NCBI GenBank assembly: GCA_003049485.1
Contig: PYST01000019.1
Location: 124,001 to 188,000, forward strand
Direction: 5' to 3'
DNA length: 64,000 bases
DNA from: Ophioceras dolichostomum
Taxonomy: Eukaryota > Ascomycota > Sordariomycetes > Magnaporthales > Ophioceraceae
In this document: positions 11,638 through 23,043 of the stretch, piece by piece
Layout: each line of letters begins with the position of its first letter
Position numbering within the stretch: the stretch's first letter is position 1
Position numbers and translations under genes: made by a program
Notes under the pieces: model-generated
The model's input: the letters and a program-made list of their open reading frames with translations, nothing else
What the model was told of the DNA's origin: nothing
Database searches by the model: none

Positions 11638-13993
11638 GGGGGGGTAATACCTCCCTAGTTTAGCGCGGCAAACGGGGATGGCTTGCTAGTCGTGGTGGTG
11701 GTGGCAGGAGAGGCAAAGTGCTATTCAACATGGCCTATCAGATGTTTCTCTTGAGTATAGCGACGATGAATCATTACCGCAAATGGAATAACATGCGGAC
11801 GAGGAAGGGAGGCGGACTGATACCTAAGACGATCTAGACTGAGATTTCCCCATTTCCTAGTACCTACCTACCCTTAGCACTATCTGCCTACCTAGGTACC
11901 ACCTAGATACTCCTATCTACTACGTAGGTATTTACAGCCTGCCTGACCAATCTCTGCCCTCCTTTCTCGGTAAAGCCTCACCTAATGTTGGGACTTGGAC
12001 AATACCTTCATGACAAAGCCGGTTTTGCCACGGCAACAATCGACATGTGAAATCACGCTTGCGCGGACCATCCACTCTTTCTCTACATCTTCGTTGTGGT
12101 ATGCATAGCCAAGAGATATCGGTTGGGCGGTTTGAGGCTGAGTCGAGCGTGGGGGAAATGATCTGAGTTGGTGGCGAGCAGCTTGGTTGGAATTGGCCTT
12201 CGGATGGAGACATGTTGAGCGTAAATGTGCACACAGTTCGGTCTAGCATCCCCCGGAGCTCTTCCGCCCCTGTCCTTGTTTATTACGTGCAGGTAGCTAT
12301 TGGAGAAGGACGAAGTGCAGACGTCCCAAGCTGAACTTTCTTTTTGACTCATAACCACCCCTGGCAAGATCCAGGGGAACCTGCACCAGCCAAGGCAACC
12401 AGCCGTACCGGCAGAGCGACTTCCCCAGTCGAGGCTGCTCATTATATGTGGCTGGCAGAATTGAGAACATGATGCAAAGAGTTCCCCGCGTTCCTCCGTT
12501 TGCTGGGGAGGGCGCCACCTACAGGGCTCAGCCTCGATCCGGCTGTTTCTTTTTAGTGGGTTGAAATAAAGCCGTGTGAGCAACATCCGTCCGCGCCGGC
12601 AACCCCGTGCCGCAAACAGCGGGCACCCGGCATAAACTCAAATTCGGAATGGACTTTGGAGGGAAGCAGGAGGCCCATAGACATTCGACGATGGCAAATA
12701 AATCTGCACTCAGCTTTTGCCAGCCTCTGGGGAGGGGCTGATCTTTTTGCTTGTGTTTCCTCAATGGCTCTCGTGACGGCATGGTCGGCCTTAGGGGCAG
12801 CCCAATCCAGATGCTCGGGGCTTCGGTGGTGCTTTGGTGCTTCTTGGGCGGCTAGCGCAAGGCAACCAACAACCCCACCGAACCAAACCCAACGGCGGCT
12901 TTCGTGAAGAAACGATTGAGCGAGAAAAATGGCCTGCCATCGCCGATACTTTCACTCGTATCCCACATAATTTTTGGAGTGAATTCACTGCAGTCTGGGA
13001 TCTTATTGGCCCAAGCTCAATCGGGCAGTTGAACCCCGCAGCACGGGTGCCTAAAGAAATGGCCGGCCTTCACTCATCTCGTCCGATCCATCCCGCATGT
13101 CACACACTGCTTTTTCACTCGGCTGGCCGCCTCATCACTGTCTTCAGTGTGCAACACCACTGCAGATATCCTTAGCTGGGCACTGGGCATTGGCTCGACG
13201 GGCCTCCGCTCCAGCTCCCGGCGACCAGTCAGACGGCCTCGAAGAAGCCCAAACGTGGAGACTTGTGGCACACCTCTGCCAACAAACGACCCGATGTTTT
13301 TAGAATGCTGGGACTGACCCGGAAGGTCTTTGGGCGGTGTGGGATTCTTACTTCCGTAAGTCGCATGCTTGTCTTACCAATGATGCATGGGATGAGATCA
13401 AGAAGAAGCAAGGAAACAAGGGCTCTGAGGGGGGCTCTGCTCGCGTCGCCCGGTCTGCCGTGGCCCGTGGCCTCGCTGACATCCGCCCCCGCCCTCCGCC
13501 GATGAGTCGAAAGGAAAAAGTCCTGCACATCCGTCTCCAGCTAGACAGGGTCCCAGAGAGCCTCTGCTACCACGTACTCCGTAGAGCACCCCACAAAATT
13601 CGATGCCTTCTTTTATGGTGGGGAAGAGGCGGATGGCTGTGGATGGCTGCCTCATCCTTCAGTTGCTGGGCGCGCGGTGCACGGTTAGTGATCATGTACC
13701 TCACTACACTCACTGCACGTATATATTCGCCCATCTTCATTCACTGGTAGGCTCGGTAGGTCTACATAAGTCTCCTCGCGTCTTCGAATTTTTTTTCCCC
13801 CTCGTGCCTCTCCTCGTTCCACTCAACAACCTCCACCTCGGAGGTTTGGTGACCGGCATCCTTCCTCTGAACTCCCTCCGTCATCGACGGCCCGGTTAGC
13901 CTTCCTTTCCTTTCTCACTCTCTTCGCCTTTCACTTCCCACGTCGCCATTTAGCGAGGATTTACCATCACCATCGTCGTCGTCGTTATCAACC
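11638..13993. other. intergenic region, no supportable gene
   Basis: About 2.4 kb between BTA1 and the BCS1-like gene. It contains a cluster of short TACCTA/TAGGTA palindrome-like repeats at about 11858-11935, just past the BTA1 3' end. The last 300 bp are pyrimidine-rich leader with a TATATAT stretch near 13720. Short ORFs on both strands have no recognisable domain. Confidence 0.55.
11858..11935. repeat. TACCTA/TAGGTA short-repeat cluster
   Basis: A dense run of TACCTACC, CCTAGGTACC and CTACGTAGGTA elements, partly self-complementary, downstream of BTA1. The same words recur near 16518-16560, 34111-34155, 38259-38275, 38425-38465, 39243-39265 and 58505-58525. Confidence 0.7.
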
Positions 13994-16303
13994 ATGGTCT
14001 TGGCTATTTGGGCCAGCCTTGCCGGGGCTTCGGCCTCGCTGGCTGGTGAGAACGCGACGGCAACCGTCGAGGGCGCGGGAGCGCCCTCTGGCACTCCACA
14101 ACTCGCCCTTCTTGATCTCTTCTTCCCCGGCTTCTCAGTAATTTCGTCCGCTGTCCAGAAGTACACCCGTATAGACCTGAACCTCTACCTCCCCGCTATG
14201 ATTTTCTTCGGCGCCATCACGTTCGTTTGGCAGTACATCAGCGACTTCGTCTGGGGCAAGCTGGAGTCGTACTTCATGTCGACCTGTCTGCTTCGCACCG
14301 ATGATGAGGCGTACAACTACATCATGGCCTGGACGGCCAAGCAGTCGTTCTCCCAGAAATGCCGCCGGTTCATTGTCAACACCAACACCAACTCGCGGTC
14401 GTGGTACACCTGGCGGTGGCACGATGACGACGAGGACGAGGACGACGCCTACGAGGGACCCGAGGATAAGAAGAAGCCCCTCTCCTACACACCGACCTTC
14501 GGCTCTCACTACTTCTTCTACAAGGGCCACTTCATGACCTTCCACCGGATCCAGAACCGGGAACAGGCTTCTTTCCTGATCGCCAGCGAGCGTGAGGAGA
14601 TCTCGCTCTCGTGCTTCGGCCGGAATCCCAAGGTGCTCAAGGAGCTGCTCCTGGAGGCGCGCGACTCTTACCTGAAGCGCGACGAGAAGAAGACGGCCAT
14701 CTACCGCGGCACCAGTAGGGCTGGTGGTGGCGACCCCGTCTGGCAGCGGTGCATGGCTCGTACCTCGCGTCCTTTCTCGACCGTCATCCTCAATGAGAAG
14801 ACGAAGAAGGACCTGATCGACGACGTCACCGACTACCTCGACCCGTCGACCCGTCGGTGGTACGCCAACCGCGGTATCCCATACCGCCGTGGCTACCTGC
14901 TGCACGGGCCGCCCGGCACCGGCAAGTCGTCGCTGAGTCTGGCCCTGGCTGGCTTCTTCAAGATGCGCATCTACATCGTCAGCCTGAGCTCCATCCACGC
15001 GAGCGAGGAGAACCTGTCGTCGCTGTTCAACGAGCTTCCTCGGCGTTGCGTCGTGCTGCTGGAGGACATCGACACCGCCGGCCTGACGCACACCCGTGAT
15101 CAGCCCGATGACGCCGCCGCCGCTAACAGCAGCGCCAGCAGCAGCGCCAGCGACGACATGGTGCCTGGCCAGCTCACGCCTGGCGCCCCCACCGTGATCC
15201 AGCCGGCCGGCCGCCTCTCGCTCTCGGGCCTGCTCAACATCCTGGACGGCGTCGCCTCCCAGGAGGGCCGCGTCCTCATCATGACGACCAACCACCTGGA
15301 GAAGCTGGACAAGGCCCTCATCCGCCCGGGACGCGTCGACATGATCGTCAACTTCGGCAAGGCCGACACCGGCATGGTCGCCGCGCTCTTCCGCGCCATC
15401 TACGCCCCGCTCGAGGGCGACGACGAGCCCGAGAAGAAGCTGCCCGACGACAAGGCCGCGCTCAACCCGGAGGCCGTGGCGCAGCGCGCGGTCGAGATCA
15501 AGGCGAAGCGCGAGAAGGCCGTCGAGCGCATCACGGCCCTCTCGGACGACTTCGCCGCCAAGGTCCCCGCGCACGAGTTCAGCCCCGCCGAGCTGCAGGG
15601 GTTCCTGATGAAGAACAAGCGCGACCCGGACGCGGCGGTGTCCGGGGCGGAGGACTGGGTCGTGGCCACGCGCAAGGAGAAGAAGGACAAGGAGCTGAAG
15701 GAGGCCGAGGACAAGCGCAAGCAGGAGGAGAAGGAGAAGAAGGAGGCCGAGGAGAAGAAGGAGAAGGAGAAGAAGGAGGCCGAGGAGAAGGAGAAGGAGG
15801 AGAAGAAGAAGGAGAAGGAGGAGGCCAAGCGCAAGAAGAGGAAGCAGAAGAAGAAGGAGGAGTCCCGCAAGCGCGCCTCGTCCAGGAAGAGCCGGAAGGA
15901 GGCCCGTCGCGGCGACGACGACGGCGCCTCCTCGTCCGACTCTTCTGCCGACGACGATTCGGACTCGGCGGCGTCTGGTGATGATGATGAGCCTTCTCCT
16001 GCTGCGGCTTCTAAGAAGAAGACCACGGACAGCAGCAAGCTCGCTGCTGATCCTGACGCGAAGGCCGCCGCTGCCGATGCTGCTGCTCCCGCCGACGCTC
16101 CTCCTGCGGCTCCTGAGACCACCACCACTACCATCACCACCGCCGAGGAGTCGAAGAAGACCGAGGAGGCTAAGAAGGCTGTGGTCGTCGTCGTCAGGCC
16201 TGGCGAGGAGGATAAAGACGAGGCGGCGGAGGCGGCGGGTGAGGAGAGCGGCGATGCGAAGGCGGAGGGTAAGACCGGGATGGACTCCGGTTATGAGACG
16301 TGA
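13994..16303 (+). CDS. BCS1-like AAA ATPase with long charged C-terminal tail
   Basis: A single-exon 769-aa protein related to the mitochondrial inner-membrane chaperone Bcs1. An N-terminal hydrophobic segment (about residues 64-84) is followed by a BCS1_N-like region and an AAA core. Walker A is GPPGTGKS (305-312), Walker B is VVLLEDID (353-360), and the sensor region MTTNHLEKLDKALIRPGRVD ends with the arginine-finger-type RPGR. A low-complexity Ala/Ser insert (about 371-400) interrupts the core after Walker B. Beyond residue 560 it carries a Lys/Glu coiled coil and an acidic Ser/Ala tail absent from Bcs1 proper, which is usually about 450 aa. It is therefore probably a fungal paralogue rather than the Rieske-assembly Bcs1. 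The start ATG has a good context (ACCATGG). The 727-aa antisense ORF is a shadow. Confidence 0.85.
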   Translation: MVLAIWASLAGASASLAGENATATVEGAGAPSGTPQLALLDLFFPGFSVISSAVQKYTRIDLNLYLPAMIFFGAITFVWQYISDFVWGKLESYFMSTCLLRTDDEAYNYIMAWTAKQSFSQKCRRFIVNTNTNSRSWYTWRWHDDDEDEDDAYEGPEDKKKPLSYTPTFGSHYFFYKGHFMTFHRIQNREQASFLIASEREEISLSCFGRNPKVLKELLLEARDSYLKRDEKKTAIYRGTSRAGGGDPVWQRCMARTSRPFSTVILNEKTKKDLIDDVTDYLDPSTRRWYANRGIPYRRGYLLHGPPGTGKSSLSLALAGFFKMRIYIVSLSSIHASEENLSSLFNELPRRCVVLLEDIDTAGLTHTRDQPDDAAAANSSASSSASDDMVPGQLTPGAPTVIQPAGRLSLSGLLNILDGVASQEGRVLIMTTNHLEKLDKALIRPGRVDMIVNFGKADTGMVAALFRAIYAPLEGDDEPEKKLPDDKAALNPEAVAQRAVEIKAKREKAVERITALSDDFAAKVPAHEFSPAELQGFLMKNKRDPDAAVSGAEDWVVATRKEKKDKELKEAEDKRKQEEKEKKEAEEKKEKEKKEAEEKEKEEKKKEKEEAKRKKRKQKKKEESRKRASSRKSRKEARRGDDDGASSSDSSADDDSDSAASGDDDEPSPAAASKKKTTDSSKLAADPDAKAAAADAAAPADAPPAAPETTTTTITTAEESKKTEEAKKAVVVVVRPGEEDKDEAAEAAGEESGDAKAEGKTGMDSGYET

Positions 16304-19300
16304 GGCCTTCCACAACAACTCTTTTACTTTTTCTCACATCTTGCATTTGTGGCTTGCGTTTTCTTCTCTTCTTCTTTCTCCCATCTGTGTTAAGAGACGA
16401 GATATACATACCTTATACACACGAGATACATAGGGCGAAGGTGTTGGGGGACTCGGAGTATTGGGGGAGTTAAAATTGGGTGCATGCTTCATGGTACCTA
16501 TGATATATATCCATCAACCTACCTACCTGCTCAGCTTAGGTACCTCTAGATACCTTAGTATTTATAAAATCCCGTCTTGTTATTTTCTTCATTGTGTTTG
16601 TATTTCTAATCCGGAGGAAGGAGACAGAGAGAAGTCGGAAACAGATACATATGTTTCGCACATTCTTTGTCACGCTTCCTCGCGCCGTCACACAGATAAT
16701 ACGTCGAGATTATCAACAAAGGGTGTCATCGGCAGTGACGCGTGTTTGGTTGAATACGATATGGGCTTGGTGGTTCGGAAAGTATCAAGCAGCGGGCATG
16801 TAAGCGGAGCCGAAGGAGGAGAAGCGAGAGGACACCGGCTGCGCCTCCCGAGTTGACGTATGTTTTGGACCGTATTTTGACTACCGAGTTCACGGATATT
16901 GGTCGGGCCCCGTCCGTCCTTCCTTTCTCTCCCTCGCATTCGGCTTAGATTGCCGCCGTCCCGGAGGAACTTGCGAGAGGTTGAGTGTTTGCATGCATTT
17001 CCCCGCCGTCCCCAACAATGATTCAAGTGAAGCCCATTCGCACTGGTGTTTAGGAGTATGCCCTACCCTAGACACTATGGCTAAGGTGGTAGTAGCCAGG
17101 AAAGGCTAGATAGATAGAAAGTCCGGAGTCCTGGACCCGGTGGTGAGGGACCCGGCCCTCCCCACGGCCTTTGGTGTCGGAACTCGGGACTCGGAACTGT
17201 TAAACGTGGAGCTTGCGAGTTTCTCTACCATTTCCAAATAGATACTAGCTCTACGGGCTGGTTTTCCTTCTGCCTCCTTTCTATACAAACATACATCTCA
17301 CGCTCGAAGTTCCCGGAGTATACACGGAGATAAGGTTGGGATGATAATGCATACACGGGAAGTGGTGATAATGGACAGGTATTCCGCACATGGCTGAGGG
17401 TGACGGGTAACGGCTTACCCATCCCTTGGCTATAGGTCATGCAAGAAGCCGGCAGCTGAGGGGTGCAATGGATATGTACGTAAGATACCCGATATCGCTT
17501 TCGTACGTGGCCGTTGGCTATCAAGGCTGTGGTCTGTCGTGTGTCGTCCATATCACTGGTGACCAAGGTGTCCGGCTGGAACATTGTATTATCCCGGGCT
17601 TCTCTGCTCTCTTGAGGCGGTGGGCCGCCGGGAGGTACGTCGTGTCGAGCTGCTTCGCCGCAGTGCCTTGTTTTTTTCGTCGTTCTCCGTGTTTCGACTG
17701 TTCTCTTTTCCCCTTTCCTTTCCCTGCTTCTCGCCGTATACTGCTTCTTGGTAGGTAGGAGTTTGTCCGATGCGCGCTCCGTTGAGACGGTTGGCGGGTT
17801 CGACTGTGGGGTCACAACACTGCCGCCGTGGGACAAGGGCACCGAAATAAAGTGGAACTTCCAACTGTTGCAACCACTCAAGGACCTCGGTCCCCTGCAA
17901 ATTCAGGGAACTCCAACTCAACCTCAACATGTGCTGAAGCTTTTCTGCGTGAACGGTCCCGAAGCTGCGGTGTTTGCTTTCAGGTTTATTGGTATTCAGG
18001 ATAGTATTCAGGATGGATTAAGCTTCACTTGTCCTACTCACTTATCTCTATCCAAACTTTGATGTTCTTCCACAGACTCCCGGGCTTCGCCGAATTCCTG
18101 TTCTTCCAACGCAGGTCCTCTACACCGTAACAGGGTTGAGTTGAGGAGGGAGATCCCTGCCACAAGCCCTAGCCGCCTTTTCCTCCCACCAAAAATCAAA
18201 CTGGAGGAGAATATGTCCCGATGAGGAAGGGGTGGCGTCCATCTTGTCTACACTCAACAGAATCCATAACTTGAGTACCTCTCGCAAACCACGGAATATC
18301 CAAACCACGGAATATCACCGCAGCAAACGCAACAGCACGCATCAGTAATACACACTCTCTCCAGGCCCATCTCGGGATGATGCATAATCCAGTAGTTGGC
18401 CCCGCGCACGCGCACCCATCACTGACGCTGACCCTCCCGTCCCCGTCCCGTCTTCGGAGAATGGAACAGCAGGCGACATAGGTAGGCGACCTAGGCTACC
18501 TCCTCACGAACTTAGACTAAACAAGAGAGGGAGAAATCTGATAAAAACAATGTGGACCTGTGGGACTAGATGCGCAATTTCATTGAACCGAGTAACCTGG
18601 CACTAGGTGTTGGCAACCTCGACTACGACGTAGCGGGCAAGTGTGCAGGTCGGGCAGGTACAAGTTGCACGGCAAGGAAGGAGGCAAGCAAACCCGTGTC
18701 AACGGTCTCTCCTCCCTTTCTCCCCTGCTCCTGTCCGCATCATCCCGACTTCCCTCCACGTCGCCTGGCCCCGTCGAGAGAGGGGCCCCTGTTTTTCCAA
18801 GCTCCCTCTCAACTTTAAAAGGAGCCAAGACCTGCGAACAAGTGAGTATAGAAACAAAAGGGTGCGCCTTCCCCGGCCTTCATCTCAGGGAGAGAAAGAG
18901 AGAGTCGGTTGTGTTTGTGCGATCCATCATCCCTCGAGCTCTCCCCCACCCGCTTCCGATCCCGCCCTCACCGTGCTGCTGCTTTTACGCAGCTTCTGTC
19001 CTTGTCCAACCGCCACCAATACTCGCATTCAGCTTGTAAGTTGCCATATTACTGCGTCTTGTCAGCTCTCATGTCTGCTTGCTTTGCATGCACGCGTACC
19101 TCGCCGCTCTCTGCCCTTTCCCTGCATCAAGTTCTTCAGCGCAACCGGCACCGCCGTCCCGTCCCGATATCTGCTGGTGTCTGCTCGTGTCTGCTGGCAT
19201 CAGCTGGCAGGTTGATCGGGCGAGTGGTGATTTTCGTGTGGGCGCCAATGCAGGTGGTACCCCTCCACGCACTTGACCCCTTACCCCTTGCTGCTGCTAT

Positions 19301-19649
19301 CTTGCTGCACCCCCCTTTTAGGCCCTTTTTCGGCTCTGGCCCTGCATGGGCGATGGGAGGCAACGCGTTTGTGCAGTTGCACTGGTTGCGTATCTGGCTG
19401 AGGCTTGGGTCCGATTCCGCCGAGAGAAAAAAAGGAAGAAGAGAGAAGAAAAGGAAGAGGGACCCTCTCTCTCTCGCCCGCATTGTTGAAACGGCGGTGA
19501 ATCGGGCGCAATGAATGAAAAGGGAGAAGAAATTCCGCTGATAATCCATGCTTCCGGACGGCACTCGCAGTTCCTCCCAAAGAACAAAAATTCCGTTCAC
19601 ACCTCGAGCCCAAGTTCTCTGAACGACTCTCCATCTCCGCCCGCCCACA
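16304..19649. other. intergenic region upstream of HMG-CoA synthase
   Basis: About 3.3 kb with no well-supported gene. A possible small ORF lies at 16651-16803 (annotated separately). A TACCTA/TAGGTA repeat cluster lies at 16518-16560. The last kilobase (about 18.6-19.6 kb) is CT-rich and probably forms the promoter and a long 5' leader of HMG-CoA synthase. No RNA gene was recognised. Confidence 0.5.
16651..16803 (+). CDS. possible small basic protein (50 codons), tentative
   Basis: A 50-codon ORF starting at ATG 16651 that I do not recognise. It is basic and amphipathic with no acidic residues except one Asp (RTFFVTLPRAVTQIIRR at the N-terminus) and ends in an aromatic cluster (WAWWFGKYQ), a composition compatible with a small mitochondrial protein. 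A TATA-like TTTATAAAAT lies about 90 bp upstream (16561-16570), followed by a CT-rich stretch. The stop overlaps a GTAAGC, so the ORF could continue through an intron. Codon bias is weak and it may be chance. Confidence 0.25.
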   Translation: MFRTFFVTLPRAVTQIIRRDYQQRVSSAVTRVWLNTIWAWWFGKYQAAGM

Positions 19650-21524
19650 ATGGCTTCTCGTCCGAAGAACGTTGGCATCAAGGCCATCGAGATCTACTTC
19701 CCCAGCCAGGTGGGTGCACACACTCTCTGCAGCGCGCACTCACTTTTTTTTCTTGTTGATGTTGCCCCTCATTCCGACATCGCTTCTCCCCGCCATTGGA
19801 GCACTTGAGCGGAGGGCGCGACAGCCCGTGCCCCGCGGCGACGCCACCCCACGCCGCTGCTCCAGCTCGCTTTACTATGGTGCTGTTGGGCTAACAAAGG
19901 CGCCGTTCGATCAAACAGTATGTCGAACAAGCCGAGCTTGAGAAGTTCGACGGTGCGAGCACCGGCAAGTACACGATCGGGTTGGGCCAATCTAGAATGA
20001 GCTTTTGCGATGATCGCGAAGGTTAGTAGCGCTCCACTCAAGCAGCTCAACAGTTTTCTTTCCCCTTGATGGACCCACGAGAATTTGGAGGATTTGCCCC
20101 GCATCCGGATCATCATCACCACCACGACTATCGCGTACTTTAGTTGGTCGCATGCTCTTGCTGACTTCGTCGTCTTTGTGACAAACGATGCGCAGACATT
20201 TACTCGTTCGCCCTGACTGTCACGTCCAAGCTGTTGAAGAAGTATGCCATCGACCCGAACTCGATCGGCCGGCTTGAGGTCGGCACCGAGACCATCCTGG
20301 ACAAGTCTAAGTCGGTCAAGTCGGTGCTGATGCAGCTCTTCGGCGACAACCACAACATCGAGGGCGTCGACACGGTGAACGCCTGCTACGGTGGTACCAA
20401 TGCCGTCTTCAACACTGTCAACTGGGTCGAGTCGTCGGGCTGGGATGGCCGTGACGGCATCGTGGTGGCCGGCGACATCGCGCTGTACGCCAAGGGCAAC
20501 GCCCGCCCCACCGGCGGCGCCGGCATCGTCGCCATGCTGATCGGCCCCGACGCCCCCATTGTCGTCGAGCCCGGTCTGCGCGGCACCTACATGCAGCACG
20601 CGTACGACTTCTACAAGCCCGACCTGACGAGCGAGTACCCCTACGTCGACGGCCACTACTCTGTCAAATGCTACTTCAAGGCCTTGGATGGTGCCTACCG
20701 CAACTACTCCAGCCGCGAAGCCAAGCAGAGCGTCGCCAAGAACGGGAATGGCCAGAACGGGAATGGCCACGTCGTGGCTCCCGGAGCCGTCACAAAGACT
20801 CCTCTGGACCGCTTCGACTACCTGGCCTTCCACACGCCCACTTGCAAGCAGGTGCAGAAGTCTTACGCCCGCCTGCTCTACCACGACTACCTCGCCGACC
20901 CGGAGAGCCCCGCCTTCACCGAGGTGGCCCCCGAGCTGCGCGACATGGACTACGAGAAGTCGCTGTCTGACAAGGTTGTGGAGAAGACCTTCATGGGCCT
21001 GACCAAGAAGCGCTACGCCGAGCGCGTCAACCCCGGCATCCAGGTCGCCAACCTGTGCGGCAACATGTACTGCGCCAGCGTCTGGGGCGGGCTTGCCAGT
21101 CTAGTCGCCCACGTCGACCCGTCGGCGCTGGAGGGCAAGCGCGTCGCCCTCTTCAGCTACGGCTCGGGTCTCGCTGCCAGCTTCTGCTCGTTCCGCATCA
21201 ACGGCAGCGTAGAGAAGATCGCCAAGACGCTCGACCTCCCCGCTCGTCTTGCAGCCAGGCGCGAGGTTCCCCCAGAGGTCTACGACCAGGTTAGTTGCGG
21301 AAACAATACCCCTTGAAGGACAGGGCAAGTCTTGAGAGAGACTGGGCGACTTCCCCCATGCTAACCACCAATCCCCCAATCTGCAGATGTGCGAGCTCCG
21401 AAAGAAGGCGCACCTCCAGAAGAACTACGTCCCCTCCGGCGAGGTGTCCACCATCGCGAGCGGCGTCTACTACCTTGAGAAGGTCGACGACATGTTCCAG
21501 AGGGTCTACAGCATCAAGGCGTGA
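19650..21524 (+). CDS. ERG13: hydroxymethylglutaryl-CoA synthase
   Basis: Condenses acetyl-CoA with acetoacetyl-CoA to HMG-CoA, the step before HMG-CoA reductase in the mevalonate/ergosterol pathway. The model joins 19650-19709, 19919-20021, 20196-21289 and 21387-21524 (464 aa). All junctions are GT..AG and phases agree. The catalytic Cys is residue 118 in VNACYGGTNA, and the general-base Glu lies in the RLEVGTET motif. Conserved blocks ARPTGGAGIVAMLIG, FHTPTCK and LFSYGSGLAASFCS follow. The NGNGQNGNGH stretch is a small low-complexity loop. The length is close to that of cytosolic eukaryotic HMGS, with no N-terminal presequence. Confidence 0.96.
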
Positions 21525-23043
21525 GGAAAGGAAACACAACACAGCAGCAAAACATGAAAACTCCCGAACCGAACAACAACAAAAAAAGGAACCAGAAACT
21601 TCCCATTAACTTTCTCTCACTTTGTCACACTATAGACGTGGTCATCATGAGATTTTTTTTTGGGCTTTTCCCACCACCTTTTTTTATCGTTTGGCGGCGT
21701 CGTCGTCTCTCCTCTATTTAGATGTCATACATTCATTGCATGCTAGAGCGGTTCAGTTTTTACCTTTTTTTTGTCTCTGCTTCCGTTGTCACCCTATCTT
21801 AGTTGCCGAGAAAGGAATGGATTAAGAGAAGACGGACAACATATAAAGTGGTGAGAGGCTAAGGAGGCATGGTGGCGTTGGGCGGGGAGAAGGAAACTTA
21901 AATCCTTATAATTTAGTCGGCTGGCCAGTTTATGCTAGAGAGAGTTGAGAGTTGAGAGAAGTTTTCCGCCTCTGATGTACATACTCGAAACATGACCTTT
22001 TTTTTCTGTCTCCTGACTGACTTGACTGACTGACTGAATGACTGTCGTGGCGGGACGGAGCTCGCAGTGTGTTCGCCTCGTATGAAAAAGAGGCTTAACG
22101 AAAGAGAGAGAAGCTGAGCCATTTTGTGTTTGTCCGCCCGCACCTCAGCTTATGCGAGCAAGGAGACGCAAGAGACACAAGGGAGAAATATGCCGGATGA
22201 TGCAGGATAACGGCAGTGTTTCTCGTCCAACCTCACACTGGCGACTTTGCCCTGCGATGCGCTGTTTGTTTTCCAACCGGCAATTATTTAACAGTCATAG
22301 AAGTACCTACCGAGGGAGGTAAGTCTGTGAGGAGGTGTGCGGCGGAATCACCCGTTGCCACCGCCACTCTGACGAGACGCTCTCTGTCTGCCGTCTTTGG
22401 CCTTTGTACCGTGCATGCTGCACAGCACGAACACGGCATATGTGATGTATGGTGCTGTGCATGCCTCGAAAGGTACCCCTGACTAGTAGGTATTTGCCTT
22501 CAAGTCTAGACTGAATGCGAGGCCGGAGCTGCAGCGGTGAGCGACAGCAAAGTAATCGTTCGCTTGAGCGTGAGTGGGAGCTCGCTGCATGGATTGAGGT
22601 TTGAGCGGTCAACTTCAGATGTGTAACTGCGCACGAATCCCAGGGGCCAGAGTGGGCTGGGCTGGGAAGAACTACGTGTTACGAGGCGAACATACCTCGT
22701 AGGTCGTCCCTGAAATATACGACTGCACTAGAGAGGGTGAATGCCACTTAAAGCCATCATGATATAGGTGCAGTCCTGCCCCCGAGCATGCGGGGTGGTT
22801 GGTTCCTGAGGCGCTTCAGGGCCAACGTCAACTCAACTGATGTCACAACTCCGGGCGTCAGTCCCGCAACAGTATGTATGTAGTCCAAGAACTATGTAAG
22901 CTACATAGTATCTATCTAGGGGGGGGGGAGCGTTTACATATATTCTCGCGGGTCTTGACTTGATTACCTTGCTCGCGACAGTGTCGTGGACCTTCTATCC
23001 ACCGACCTGACAAAGTATACACCCGATGCCTCAACACGCGCTA
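21525..23043. other. intergenic region between convergent genes
   Basis: About 1.5 kb between the 3' ends of HMG-CoA synthase (+) and the kinase-pseudokinase gene (-). The first few hundred bases are T-rich and likely 3' UTR. Nothing else is supported. A short G9 run occurs near 22921. Confidence 0.6.

Noticed and set aside
14135..16318. 727-aa minus-strand ORF opposite the BCS1-like gene
   Set aside because: Low-complexity Leu/Arg translation antisense to a clear AAA ATPase; GC-rich third positions keep the opposite frame open.
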